Part shown: piece after piece, positions 16,019 to 23,580 of the stretch
How positions within the stretch are numbered: position 1 is the stretch's first letter
Layout: each line of letters starts with the position of its first letter
DNA from: Ferrithrix thermotolerans DSM 19514
GTDB taxonomy: Bacteria; Actinomycetota; Acidimicrobiia; Acidimicrobiales; Ilumatobacteraceae
Assembly: GCA_945862025.1 (NCBI GenBank)
Contig: CAMAWU010000009.1
Coordinates: 1-34,598 of the forward strand
Direction: 5' to 3'
Length of the DNA stretch: 34,598 nucleotides
The notes under the pieces: model-generated
Seen by the model: the letters and a program-made list of their open reading frames with translations, nothing else
Told to the model about the DNA's origin: nothing
Database searches by the model: none
Position numbers and translations under genes: made by a program

Positions 16019-17512
16019 CTAGAAGGAATGCTCTCCAGTACAGTGATTTGACACTCGGTGTCGTGTTATTGAAAAACCGGACAAAAAATGGTTAGTAGAT
16101 TCAAACATGTACCAAACAAATTCATCCTGTGGCTTTGTGATGGTTTCTGCAAAGAACTTTGTGGCGTTAATGGTTATCGCACCATGAGAAGAGACATCAA
16201 GCAATTTGGTAGCAAATATTCCATTATCTGAGTAAAACTTGATGTTAACCGTAGAGGATAAATCTTCATTGCTGTCATTCGTGATACTTAACCATGTATC
16301 ACAATTATCTAAATTAATTAATTGTCCCCAAAACGTACGTGTATGAGTTGCTGAGTGCAGAACATGGTTATTAAATAATGAAACATTTATCGAACTCTCA
16401 ATCGCATCTTTTTTATAAACGACTTGATGGTTGATTCGACATGGTGTATGTCCGGATTCTGGACGAGCATAAACAGTAAATGATGTTGCTTGCAGAAGGT
16501 CAATTCCTTTTGATTCAGCAATCGTCCTGACATCAATTTCAAGTGAGTCACCACGCGGAGACTTTATTATCAGTTCATTTGTTGCGCCGATAACAGAGCC
16601 ATCATTTCTATTAAATACTAGATGTATAACGATAAAAGACGGAGACATTATTGGATATATACGAACGAGAATATCTAAACCGTCAATGATCGGATATGTT
16701 CTCATCGAAGGGGTGCTGTCTGACCAATACTCTCCAGCAACATTAGAGTTGTCGTAGTAAGAATGATTTCCGACAAACGAACCGTTTGAAGCAATTTGGC
16801 CTACGAAAAGTCGACCGTAGAACAGTTGCTGTCTTGGTTGATCAATTAATAGTGTGCCACCGGTTTTTGGCCAAGATGGAACTAAGTCATTGATCAAAAA
16901 CATCTGCTGTGTAAGTCTTGGAATTTCGACGGAGAAAACATGATTAAGTTCGATCTCTGAATTAATAAATTTCAGTGCCACTTCGCCGCAAAGACCAAAC
17001 GGGCCTGAGGAAATTACAAAAAACTCTGAAAGATCTGGATTGTCTACCAGATCAATCGCCGCCTCCGAAACATTTATTGAGTTAATTTCCTCGTCTTCAA
17101 AGAGATCATTGAGCACTCGATTAAAAGAGTGAACAGAACTTATTGAGTCAACACACTTATGATTAACCATTACCGCTGGGAAGGGAATAACAAGATTTTT
17201 TGACGAGAAAAACTCAACTAAGAAGCATGCCGCACTTCGATCAAAATAATCTTGCGGGTAAATCGTATATACATGCGGCTCATTAATCTCAAGCAAACGT
17301 GAAGAAATTTTCATGCCTTCTTCACTTATGGCTGTAATCTTGCATGCAACTGATGAAATATCACGCTTGATTAAGAAGTGATTTAGAAAACTAATTGATA
17401 CTTCACTATTTGCCATCACCGGAACCAACAACGAAGATCGATGGTTTGAATTAACAAGATTGCTGGAGTATTGCTCCTGTCTCTTTTTTTCAATTTCAAC
17501 AAATTTTTTCAT
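16019..17512 (-). CDS. Unrecognised 497-aa protein, orphan gene of the island
   Basis: I do not recognise this protein. It has no signal peptide, no transmembrane helix and no obvious nucleotide or metal motif. The N-terminus is charged (MKKFVEIEKKRQEQ), followed by SSLLVPVMANSEVSISFLNH. The rest alternates short hydrophobic and polar stretches, as in a beta-rich protein, with a Trp/Tyr/Asn-rich middle (GNHSYYDNSNVAGEYW) and a C-terminal part that repeats beta-sandwich-like strands (WLSITNDSNEDLSSTVNIKF, FVWYMFESTNHFLSGFSITR). The ATG at 17510-17512 lacks a ribosome site. The gene points against its neighbours and stands alone between two identical 117-bp repeats, which suggests independent acquisition. 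A coding role is supported by the long open frame and conventional composition. Confidence 0.75.
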   Translation of the reverse strand: MKKFVEIEKKRQEQYSSNLVNSNHRSSLLVPVMANSEVSISFLNHFLIKRDISSVACKITAISEEGMKISSRLLEINEPHVYTIYPQDYFDRSAACFLVEFFSSKNLVIPFPAVMVNHKCVDSISSVHSFNRVLNDLFEDEEINSINVSEAAIDLVDNPDLSEFFVISSGPFGLCGEVALKFINSEIELNHVFSVEIPRLTQQMFLINDLVPSWPKTGGTLLIDQPRQQLFYGRLFVGQIASNGSFVGNHSYYDNSNVAGEYWSDSTPSMRTYPIIDGLDILVRIYPIMSPSFIVIHLVFNRNDGSVIGATNELIIKSPRGDSLEIDVRTIAESKGIDLLQATSFTVYARPESGHTPCRINHQVVYKKDAIESSINVSLFNNHVLHSATHTRTFWGQLINLDNCDTWLSITNDSNEDLSSTVNIKFYSDNGIFATKLLDVSSHGAITINATKFFAETITKPQDEFVWYMFESTNHFLSGFSITRHRVSNHCTGEHSF

Positions 17513-17629
17513 ATCTACAGTCTAATTAAGACCGCCAATTAGAATTCGGCTCGCTATTTGACTAATTTGTAGACGAGGTTCTTTGCACAATTTCTTCTTA
17601 GGCACAGGTTTAATGCGATTACAAGTTTT

Positions 17630-17965
17630 CAGCCTGCCATCGCCGTGCCAAAAACAACTATTAAGCGCAATGAAGTTATCGCGATAATTCGTGAGATCTG
17701 GCCGGCCGAGTATGAAGAAAATGCGTTATTTGTTGCTCAACGCGAAAGCAACATGCTTCCAAATGTCATCGGTGGCACAAATAATTGTTGCATCGGATTA
17801 TTTCAGATTTACTATTCGGTGCATAAAGCATGGCTTGTCGATATTGGGATCACAGAGCCGACACAGCTTTTTGATGCGCGGTTAAACACACTTGCGGCCT
17901 TCACTTTGTTTAAGAGGAATGGCAAATCATGGAAACCATGGTGGACAAGCTCATGGAGACCATAA
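17630..17965 (+). pseudogene. Transglycosylase domain fragment lacking signal and LysM (right copy, copy 3)
   Basis: From CAG 17630 the frame reads QPAIAVPKTTIKRNEV, matching QPPIVVPKTTTKRNEV of the full gene, then continues with the whole SLT-like domain including AQRESNMLP and GLFQIYYSVHKAW, to the same C-terminus and stop. The signal peptide and LysM module are missing: the frame upstream is short, unrelated and closed by a stop at 17570-17572. A GTG at 17645 could start a 106-aa protein, but without export it could not reach the cell wall. The changes from the full copy are conservative (8 in 106), so the domain was under selection until recently. It lies 25 bp upstream of tRNA-Arg. Confidence 0.8.
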
Positions 17966-17975
17966 GGCAGTAGGC
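17924..17975 (+). repeat. Right 52-bp perfect core of the direct repeat
   Basis: Identical to 2620-2671. It covers the last codons (Lys-Ser-Trp-Lys-Pro-Trp-Trp-Thr-Ser-Ser-Trp-Arg-Pro), the stop and 10 bp of non-coding DNA. The identity past the stop codon, where protein selection does not act, and the abrupt divergence after base 2671/17975, mark a recombination boundary like an attL/attR pair. Confidence 0.75.
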
Positions 17976-17990
17976 TTGCGAGTGAATTTT

Positions 17991-18066
17991 GCGCTCGTAG
18001 CTTAATGGATAGAGCATCTGATTACGGATCAGAAGGTTGGCGGTTCAAGTCCGTCCGAGCGCGCCA
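17991..18066 (+). tRNA. tRNA-Arg(ACG), CCA encoded
   Basis: The acceptor stem GCGCTCG (17991-17997) pairs with CGAGCGC (18056-18062); discriminator G18063 and encoded CCA 18064-18066 follow. The anticodon stem TCTGA/TCAGA holds the loop TTACGGA with anticodon ACG at 18024-18026 (inosine-modified in bacteria, reading CGN). It has a normal short variable loop and T-arm. It marks the right flank of the island and is convergent with the membrane-protein gene that ends at 18070. Confidence 0.97.
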
Positions 18067-18069
18067 AAA

Positions 18070-19260
18070 TCACTTCTTGATAACTTGCGAGCATTCGACG
18101 ATCGCAGAACTATTTGGGCTAACAAATAACTCAATTTCTGATTCGAGTTGAGTTGCACAGATCTCTCTGCCTCGGTCTACTTCCGATGTCCAAGTAGGGC
18201 CAGTAGTCAAGAACCAGCCGGCCTCAAACCATTTGGCGACCGGCACAACAACAAATATCAGTGAAATCGCCAACGCATATATTTTGAGTTTATTGAAAAC
18301 GATTATGAAATCATGCAGTAGCAGTAGTCCACAAATCCATGCAAGAGTCATCGGCGCGACAAAATAACGGTCGGCGATTCCGCCCAAAATATAACTTGAA
18401 GCCGATAATGCAATTGTTGAAGCACAGAGCATGAATCGCAATTCGTTGTATTTTGAGTTTCGAAATGGGCTCAAACTATTGACAATAATTATTATTAAGC
18501 AAAAAAGAATTGGAAAAAATATCCCTGAATACCAAAATAAGCCCATGCCTGGCCAAAGTGACATGACGCGTGACCCACTGCGACCTCTTGCAGCAGCGCT
18601 AACTCCAACTTTGAGAACTTGAATAATTAAAGTCGCAAAAACAACTGTTAATAAAGTCGTTACTTTGTGGCGCAAGTCACGATCTTGTGACCGGAAAAAC
18701 CAAATCAACGGCAAAGCGGTTACAAAAAGAATTGGTTGACTTAGCCCTGCTAACAGCGCTACAACTGTAATTAACTTGGAATATTTAATAATTGCCCGAC
18801 TTGAACAAAAAGCGATTGCTACGGCAGCAGTTAACGGAAATTTAATCATTCCGATATTGCCGAGCGAACTTTCCATTGCGTGTGGGATCACGATCAGCAC
18901 AAGCCCAGCTCCAGAAGCTAAAACCCGATTATTAGTTTCTTGATAGATCATTGCGAAGATAAATAATGCCAGTGCGACCCAAGTTAAGTTGACGACAGAT
19001 GATGACGCTATGGCGTGATATCGAATTGGAAATAGCGCGACTATTTCGGCAGTCGCGCGACCAGATATTTCGAAATACTCAGGAAACGGTTTTAAAAGAA
19101 CCGATAAATTTCCATTAACAGCATCGGGCACATATGTGTAACCAGTGTCTGCTCCGATGCGATTTATTGCTTTCCAATCTCTCGCAAAAATTATCAGTAG
19201 ATATAAAAAACTTGATACAAAAACCCAAACCCGGTTGCTGATTGATTTTTCGATGGGCAC
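18070..19260 (-). CDS. Polytopic membrane protein, envelope cluster (396 aa)
   Basis: An integral membrane protein with roughly eight to ten hydrophobic helices, for example VFVSSFLYLLIIFA near the N-terminus, LTWVALALFIFAMIY, GIFFPILFCLIIIIVNSL and IYALAISLIFVVVPVA. The large first outer loop (DTGYTYVPDAVNG to AEIVALFPIRY) lacks a clear acidic GT-C motif, so a glycosyltransferase role is possible but not shown. The C-terminal 60 residues are soluble and contain two Cys (REICATQLES, SAIVECSQ), perhaps a disulfide outside the membrane. The start is GTG 19258-19260. It is the last gene of a leftward cluster with a YdcF protein, a GT2 and a GT-C-like protein. The function is unknown. Confidence 0.75.
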   Translation of the reverse strand: MPIEKSISNRVWVFVSSFLYLLIIFARDWKAINRIGADTGYTYVPDAVNGNLSVLLKPFPEYFEISGRATAEIVALFPIRYHAIASSSVVNLTWVALALFIFAMIYQETNNRVLASGAGLVLIVIPHAMESSLGNIGMIKFPLTAAVAIAFCSSRAIIKYSKLITVVALLAGLSQPILFVTALPLIWFFRSQDRDLRHKVTTLLTVVFATLIIQVLKVGVSAAARGRSGSRVMSLWPGMGLFWYSGIFFPILFCLIIIIVNSLSPFRNSKYNELRFMLCASTIALSASSYILGGIADRYFVAPMTLAWICGLLLLHDFIIVFNKLKIYALAISLIFVVVPVAKWFEAGWFLTTGPTWTSEVDRGREICATQLESEIELFVSPNSSAIVECSQVIKK

Positions 19261-19283
19261 TACAAAAGATCTTAATCAGTTGC

Positions 19284-20024
19284 TTAACTAGTCAATTGAT
19301 ACGAAATGATCCCGACAAATTCTTTAATTCGATATGTATTGTCGTCAAGACTAGAAGTAAAGGGAACAAAACTGAATAGTGAAATACCAAAACTATTTTC
19401 CTCGGTTCCAAATGAGTAGACATTGGAAAAGTAGCGGTGAAATTCGCGCAGTGCTCGGCGCAGGTGAAAGTTTGAGGTGACAATTGCGATTGGTGTGTCT
19501 GATGTAATTCCTGGTAGGGCTTTAGCCTGAACTGGGTGCTCCCGTGTGTTTGATGAAATTGACTCAATAATGATTCGAGACTGTGTCAAGCCAAGTGAAA
19601 TCGCATGTTCGGCAGCAAGTTCACCGTGTCGGGTCGGTAGTCGATCATCCTGCGTGCCTGGTTCTTGACCTGAAAAAACGACTTTTGCCGATGGATATTT
19701 TCGCCATAACACTGACGCAGCATTAATTCGTCGAGTACTTTCTGTACCTAGAAAATCTTCTGGTGGGGTGGCACCAACTTCAAAACCGCCACCTAACACG
19801 AAGATATATTTTGGTGACCAATCGGACTTTGTCTCGTGCTCAGTGTCAAGCAGTGTGTCAAAAATTGAAGTGGCAAAGCCAGTTGAGAGAAATGTCAAAA
19901 CAACCAGCGAAGAGATGCAAAATTGTTTAAGTAACTTATTGATTTGAATCGAATCGGTCTTAAAAAAAGCCGTAAAAGCGATTGCCAATAACAAAGCCCA
20001 CAGCGGATCGACTAACGCTCGCAT
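19284..20024 (-). CDS. YdcF-like (DUF218) membrane-anchored protein (246 aa)
   Basis: N-terminal hydrophobic segments (LWALLLAIAFTAFF and FCISSLVVLTFLSTGFA) anchor the protein. The DUF218/YdcF domain follows: YIFVLGGGFEVGATPPED, a STRRINAASVLWRKYPSAKV segment, VFSGQEPG, ESISSNTREHPVQAKAL and IAIVTSNFHLRRALREFHRY. This order (GGG, sugar-phosphate-like pocket, SxNTxE, TSxxHxxRA) is diagnostic of the family, which is linked to cell-envelope and lipid-carrier metabolism although few members are characterised. It starts 8 bp after the GT2 gene, so it is likely to be translated in the same operon. Confidence 0.85.
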   Translation of the reverse strand: MRALVDPLWALLLAIAFTAFFKTDSIQINKLLKQFCISSLVVLTFLSTGFATSIFDTLLDTEHETKSDWSPKYIFVLGGGFEVGATPPEDFLGTESTRRINAASVLWRKYPSAKVVFSGQEPGTQDDRLPTRHGELAAEHAISLGLTQSRIIIESISSNTREHPVQAKALPGITSDTPIAIVTSNFHLRRALREFHRYFSNVYSFGTEENSFGISLFSFVPFTSSLDDNTYRIKEFVGIISYQLTS

Positions 20025-20032
20025 GCGAAAAT

Positions 20033-20764
20033 TTAGTTCTGCTTCTTGTTGCGAGTGAACCTGAATTTAAGGGTGTGGACAAGAATCTGCAGACCATATT
20101 TGATGCCGTTAACTCGTGAAATTTCATCACCATAAAAAGTTGGAATCTCTATTTCAGTGATTCGTTGTTTTGCACCGATCATTTGCAAAATAATTTGCGA
20201 ATCAAAGTCAAAATAGTCCGAGTTTTTCAGAAACTCAACTTTGTGCAAAGCAGCAACGCTGTATGCGCGATATCCGCTGTGCCATTCGGTTAGAGAAACA
20301 CTGGCAAGACGATTCTGTAAAAATGTCAGAATTTTGTTGCCAACAAATTTGTAAAGTGGCATTCCTCCCTTGCGGGCGCCACCGCTGGTCATCATCCGAG
20401 AGCCAAAAACAACATCGGCATTTCCAGAAATTATTGGTTCGACCATCTGCGGCAAATATTCTGGGGCGTATTGTCCATCGCCATGCAGCAATACGACAAG
20501 ATCTAGCGAATTTTCAATCGCCCACTGATATCCAGTTTTTTGATTTCCGCCGTAGCCGAGGTTTTTTGGATGTCTGATAATCGTTAGTGGCAGTTCGGAA
20601 CTATTTTTATAGGAGATGCCTACTTGGTGAGTGTCGTCGGTGCTGGCGTCATCACAAACAAGAATCGCTTCAATTTGTTCAACAAAGTTGCTCGGTATGC
20701 GGTCTAGTACTTGGGCAAGGGTATTTTCGGCGTTATAGGCAACTACTAATATTCCGATTTTCAT
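20033..20764 (-). CDS. GT2 family glycosyltransferase, dolichyl-phosphate-sugar synthase type (243 aa)
   Basis: A GT-A fold enzyme that probably loads a sugar onto polyprenyl phosphate. It starts with IGILVVAYNAENTLAQVLDR, then the nucleotide-binding CDDASTDDTHQV, NLGYGGNQKTGYQWAIE, LLHGDGQYAPEYLPQMVEPI (the DxD-type metal site reads DGQ), FGSRMMTSGGARKGGMPLYK and TEWHSGYRAYS. This last set matches bacterial DPM1-like enzymes. There are no C-terminal membrane helices. ATG 20762-20764 is preferred to an in-frame TTG at 20773. In context it may supply lipid-linked sugars to the neighbouring GT-C-like proteins. Confidence 0.9.
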   Translation of the reverse strand: MKIGILVVAYNAENTLAQVLDRIPSNFVEQIEAILVCDDASTDDTHQVGISYKNSSELPLTIIRHPKNLGYGGNQKTGYQWAIENSLDLVVLLHGDGQYAPEYLPQMVEPIISGNADVVFGSRMMTSGGARKGGMPLYKFVGNKILTFLQNRLASVSLTEWHSGYRAYSVAALHKVEFLKNSDYFDFDSQIILQMIGAKQRITEIEIPTFYGDEISRVNGIKYGLQILVHTLKFRFTRNKKQN

Positions 20765-20779
20765 ATTGAGCAAACTTTA

Positions 20780-22327
20780 CTACGGCCAAAAATAATTTAT
20801 GTCTTCACTACATAAACCTAAATCAAATACTGTTCCCCAGGTATCTGCAAACATAACTACGGCACCTACTGGCATCCCTTCGATATTTGGTGTGCCGTCG
20901 TGATACAAACTGTTGTACCACACGAAATATCTGTGACTGCAGCGTCTATTTTGCGCAGCATCTAGTTGATATTGGTTGAACACGGGTGGCCGTTTTGAAA
21001 CCGAGAATAGTTGTTGTTGTTGATTGCTCATCAGCAAACTTCTTGGCGCTAGTGATTTAACGAATTTATGGATTGGTAAATCCTGAAAACCTCTACCCGA
21101 CCAGTGCCGCCCGTCTGCACCAAACGCGAGCGCATCTTTAGTCGCTGAAGTTAGATGAAAACTCAGAAGTAAAACAAAACACGCACCAAGGATTTTTTTA
21201 ATATTTCTTTGCTTTGAAATTGTCTTCTCAATCGCAATTGCGATAAGAACGATGATCGGCACATAGATCGGGATCATCATTCGGTTGTCGAGTGGACCTA
21301 ACTCCCAGTGAACAAATCGATATGCAGAAAAACAAATATATGAAATCACAACGGCAGCACACGCAAGTAAGACATCAGAGTTATTTTCATTATGCTGAGC
21401 CACTTTGAGTTTTTTGACACCGATGATCAGAGTGAGTGTCACGATAATTATCACAACTAATGATCCTGCAAACTTGGCGGTTGCTGGATAATCAAGCCAC
21501 GACATGTAGATGCCACCCTCAAATGGTTTGGCGAGAATCCATGTGCCCAAAGTTCCTGTGAGAGTTTTAAGTGGATCAAGTAATGACCCGCCACCGGGCG
21601 CACGAGCACCAGTCAAAGTGCCGTCGATTCTCTTGTTGCGCGCAAGCCATAGCCAACATGGAAGAAACGAGACAGCAAAACCGGCTGTGTTAATTGCTGC
21701 TGATTTGAGTAACCCAATCTGTTTACGATTTATCAAAATTGAGGCTGCAGTTAACGCAACTGCAAAAACAGGACCCACATAACGAATAAAAAACAATCCT
21801 GTCATCAGCAGTGGCAATAGTGCCGCTTTCGAATAAGACATTTTCTGAACTGCGACAAATATTGCGATAACTAGAACAGCTAGAAATGGTGGTTCTGACC
21901 AGGCCATTGAGTACTGCCACAACAATGCCGGGCTGAACGCGACAAAGGCTGTACCGATAATTATTGTTTTGCGATCAGACATGGCACGCATTAACAGCGC
22001 ATAAGTCGTTGCAACGACTATCAGTGAGCAGATTGCGTTCAATAACAACAGAAATAAATTGGCACTGATGCCGAGCGAAATTCCAACTGCGATTAATGCC
22101 GAAAGTCCTGGCGGTCTAACAGTCATTGGTAATCCAGTTACATCTAGTAACCCGCGACCATTTGCAATATTGATTCCGACCGCAACATAATCGGTTGAAT
22201 CCCAACTCCAGCCAACACCTGAACGATTCGAGATGATTGACAAAATTGCACCCGTTATAGATAGCCCGAATGCCCAAAGGTTTGCTTTGATCCAGTCACG
22301 AATGCCGAATATGACCGAAGCAAACAC
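20780..22327 (-). CDS. GT-C-like membrane glycosyltransferase (515 aa)
   Basis: A large membrane protein with about ten helices and, after the first, an extracytoplasmic loop GWSWDSTDYVAVGINIANGR with LPMTVRPPGLSALI: an acidic residue before an 'RPPG' segment is the pattern of the PMT/ArnT-like GT-C family, which uses lipid-linked sugars. The C-terminal soluble part (about 90 residues, with DGRHWSGRGFQDLPI) is likely to be outside the membrane. The start is GTG 22325-22327, divergent from the nucleotide-sugar dehydrogenase with 59 bp between. The acceptor and sugar are unknown. Confidence 0.82.
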   Translation of the reverse strand: MFASVIFGIRDWIKANLWAFGLSITGAILSIISNRSGVGWSWDSTDYVAVGINIANGRGLLDVTGLPMTVRPPGLSALIAVGISLGISANLFLLLLNAICSLIVVATTYALLMRAMSDRKTIIIGTAFVAFSPALLWQYSMAWSEPPFLAVLVIAIFVAVQKMSYSKAALLPLLMTGLFFIRYVGPVFAVALTAASILINRKQIGLLKSAAINTAGFAVSFLPCWLWLARNKRIDGTLTGARAPGGGSLLDPLKTLTGTLGTWILAKPFEGGIYMSWLDYPATAKFAGSLVVIIIVTLTLIIGVKKLKVAQHNENNSDVLLACAAVVISYICFSAYRFVHWELGPLDNRMMIPIYVPIIVLIAIAIEKTISKQRNIKKILGACFVLLLSFHLTSATKDALAFGADGRHWSGRGFQDLPIHKFVKSLAPRSLLMSNQQQQLFSVSKRPPVFNQYQLDAAQNRRCSHRYFVWYNSLYHDGTPNIEGMPVGAVVMFADTWGTVFDLGLCSEDINYFWP

Positions 22328-22335
22328 GATTGAAC

Positions 22336-22366
22336 TCTAGGCGTTTAATAGTGTTGTGAACCTAGA
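22336..22366. promoter_or_regulatory. Inverted repeat between divergent envelope genes
   Basis: TCTAGG at 22336-22341 and CCTAGA at 22361-22366 form an inverted repeat in the 59-bp gap between the GT-C-like gene and the nucleotide-sugar dehydrogenase. The flanks extend the match (8 of 9 positions per arm), and ATTGAAC occurs in the same orientation beside both arms. It could be a regulator site shared by the two operons. No regulator is encoded nearby. Confidence 0.3.
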
Positions 22367-22386
22367 ATTGAACGAATGGTTATCAA

Positions 22387-23580
22387 ATGAAATTTTCACA
22401 AGATGTTGTTGTTGTCGGTGGCTGCGGTCATGTTGGGCTTCCACTTGCGATTATCTTGGCGTCAAAGTCGTTAAAGGTTGTTGCATTTGACACGAATTCT
22501 CAAGTTGTTGAGAAAGTTAACAGTGGCCAGATGCCGTTTGATGAACCTGGTGCGCCTGAAGTTCTGAAACGAGTTTTAGCCGCGAAGTCGTTTTTTGCAA
22601 CAAGCGATAAGCAAAGCGTTGCCAGCGCCGAACATGTCGTCGTCGTAATCGGCACACCCGTTGATGAACATTTGAATCCAGACCCTGAGGCAGTGCCAAA
22701 TGCGGTGACTTGGTTGCTCGATGTGCTGCAAGACGGTCAGCATCTTGTGTTGCGTAGCACGGTTTACCCGGGAGTGACAAAACTTGTCGAAAAAGTCATC
22801 GCCAAAAGTGGCAAGAAAATTGATGTCAGTTTTTGTCCTGAGCGCATCGCCGAAGGCAAAGCAGTCGAAGAATTGATTGCATTACCGCAAATAATTTCGG
22901 CAAGAACGCCAGCGGCAGTTGAACGCGCTAAGAAACTATTTAGTTGTCTCACTCAAAACATGATTGTGGTTAGCCCTGAAGAAGCAGAACTCGCAAAGTT
23001 GTTTACAAATACTTGGCGTTACATCAAATTTGCGGCTGCGAATCAGTTATACACAATCGCCAATGACTTTGGTGTCGACTTTGAGCGAGTCCGTCATGCA
23101 ATCACCCATGATTACCCTCGAGCAGCAGATATGCCGGGCGCAGGATTCGCCGCTGGTCCGTGTCTATTTAAAGACACGATGCAACTCGCAGCGTTTAACA
23201 ACAATAATTTTACACTCGGCCACTCAAGCATGATGATCAATGAAGGACTACCGCTGTATCTTGTTTCGCGAATTGAAAAAAACTATGACCTGGCAAAAAT
23301 GACCGTCGGAATATTAGGCATGGCGTTCAAGGGTGAGAGCGACGACATTCGCTCAAGTTTGTCTTACAAGTTGAAGCGAATTTTACGGTTTAAAGCAGAA
23401 TCGGTTCTGTGCGCCGATTCGCTGGTGCACGATGACGCGTCGCTAGTTTCGGAAGATGAACTTCTCAAGCAAGTTGATTTAGTTGTGATTGGCGCGCCTC
23501 ATCGTCGGTATGCATCTTTAAAGATTTCTCAACCAGTTATTGACATCTGGAACATACGCAAGCAAGGCGTTTTGATCTGA
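22387..23580 (+). CDS. Nucleotide-sugar (UDP-Glc/UDP-ManNAc type) dehydrogenase (397 aa)
   Basis: Oxidises the C6 alcohol of an NDP-hexose to the uronic acid with NAD. The NAD motif is VVVGGCGHVGLPLAIIL near residue 8, followed by VVVIGTPVDEHLNPDPEAV and VLRSTVYPGVT. The central helix region has PEEAELAKLFTNTWRYIKFA. The catalytic Cys is in MPGAGFAAGPCLFKDTMQL near residue 260. The C-terminal UDP-binding domain follows (LGMAFKGESDDIRSS). The pattern is closer to WecC-type UDP-N-acetylmannosamine dehydrogenases than to Ugd, but the substrate is not certain. The next gene starts inside its stop codon. Confidence 0.92.
   Translation: MKFSQDVVVVGGCGHVGLPLAIILASKSLKVVAFDTNSQVVEKVNSGQMPFDEPGAPEVLKRVLAAKSFFATSDKQSVASAEHVVVVIGTPVDEHLNPDPEAVPNAVTWLLDVLQDGQHLVLRSTVYPGVTKLVEKVIAKSGKKIDVSFCPERIAEGKAVEELIALPQIISARTPAAVERAKKLFSCLTQNMIVVSPEEAELAKLFTNTWRYIKFAAANQLYTIANDFGVDFERVRHAITHDYPRAADMPGAGFAAGPCLFKDTMQLAAFNNNNFTLGHSSMMINEGLPLYLVSRIEKNYDLAKMTVGILGMAFKGESDDIRSSLSYKLKRILRFKAESVLCADSLVHDDASLVSEDELLKQVDLVVIGAPHRRYASLKISQPVIDIWNIRKQGVLI

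Larger units (their letters stand above)
2672..17975. mobile_element. Putative 15.3-kb genomic island bounded by direct repeats
   Basis: The segment lies between two directly repeated tails of the transglycosylase gene and carries twelve complete genes of accessory character: a whole catabolic/transport locus and one orphan gene. The far repeat ends 15 bp before tRNA-Arg(ACG), as if the transglycosylase gene had once been followed directly by that tRNA. A third repeat at 15865-15981 divides the island into a module of about 13.2 kb and one of about 2 kb. I see no integrase, recombinase or transposase inside, so the mechanism is unclear: homologous recombination between tails, or an integrase supplied in trans or since lost. 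The boundaries are seen in sequence; the insertion history is inferred. Confidence 0.55.

Noticed and set aside
2672-17975. Integrase, transposase or IS terminal repeats that would explain the island.
   Set aside because: All long frames in the interval are accounted for by metabolic, transport or orphan genes, and none resembles a recombinase.
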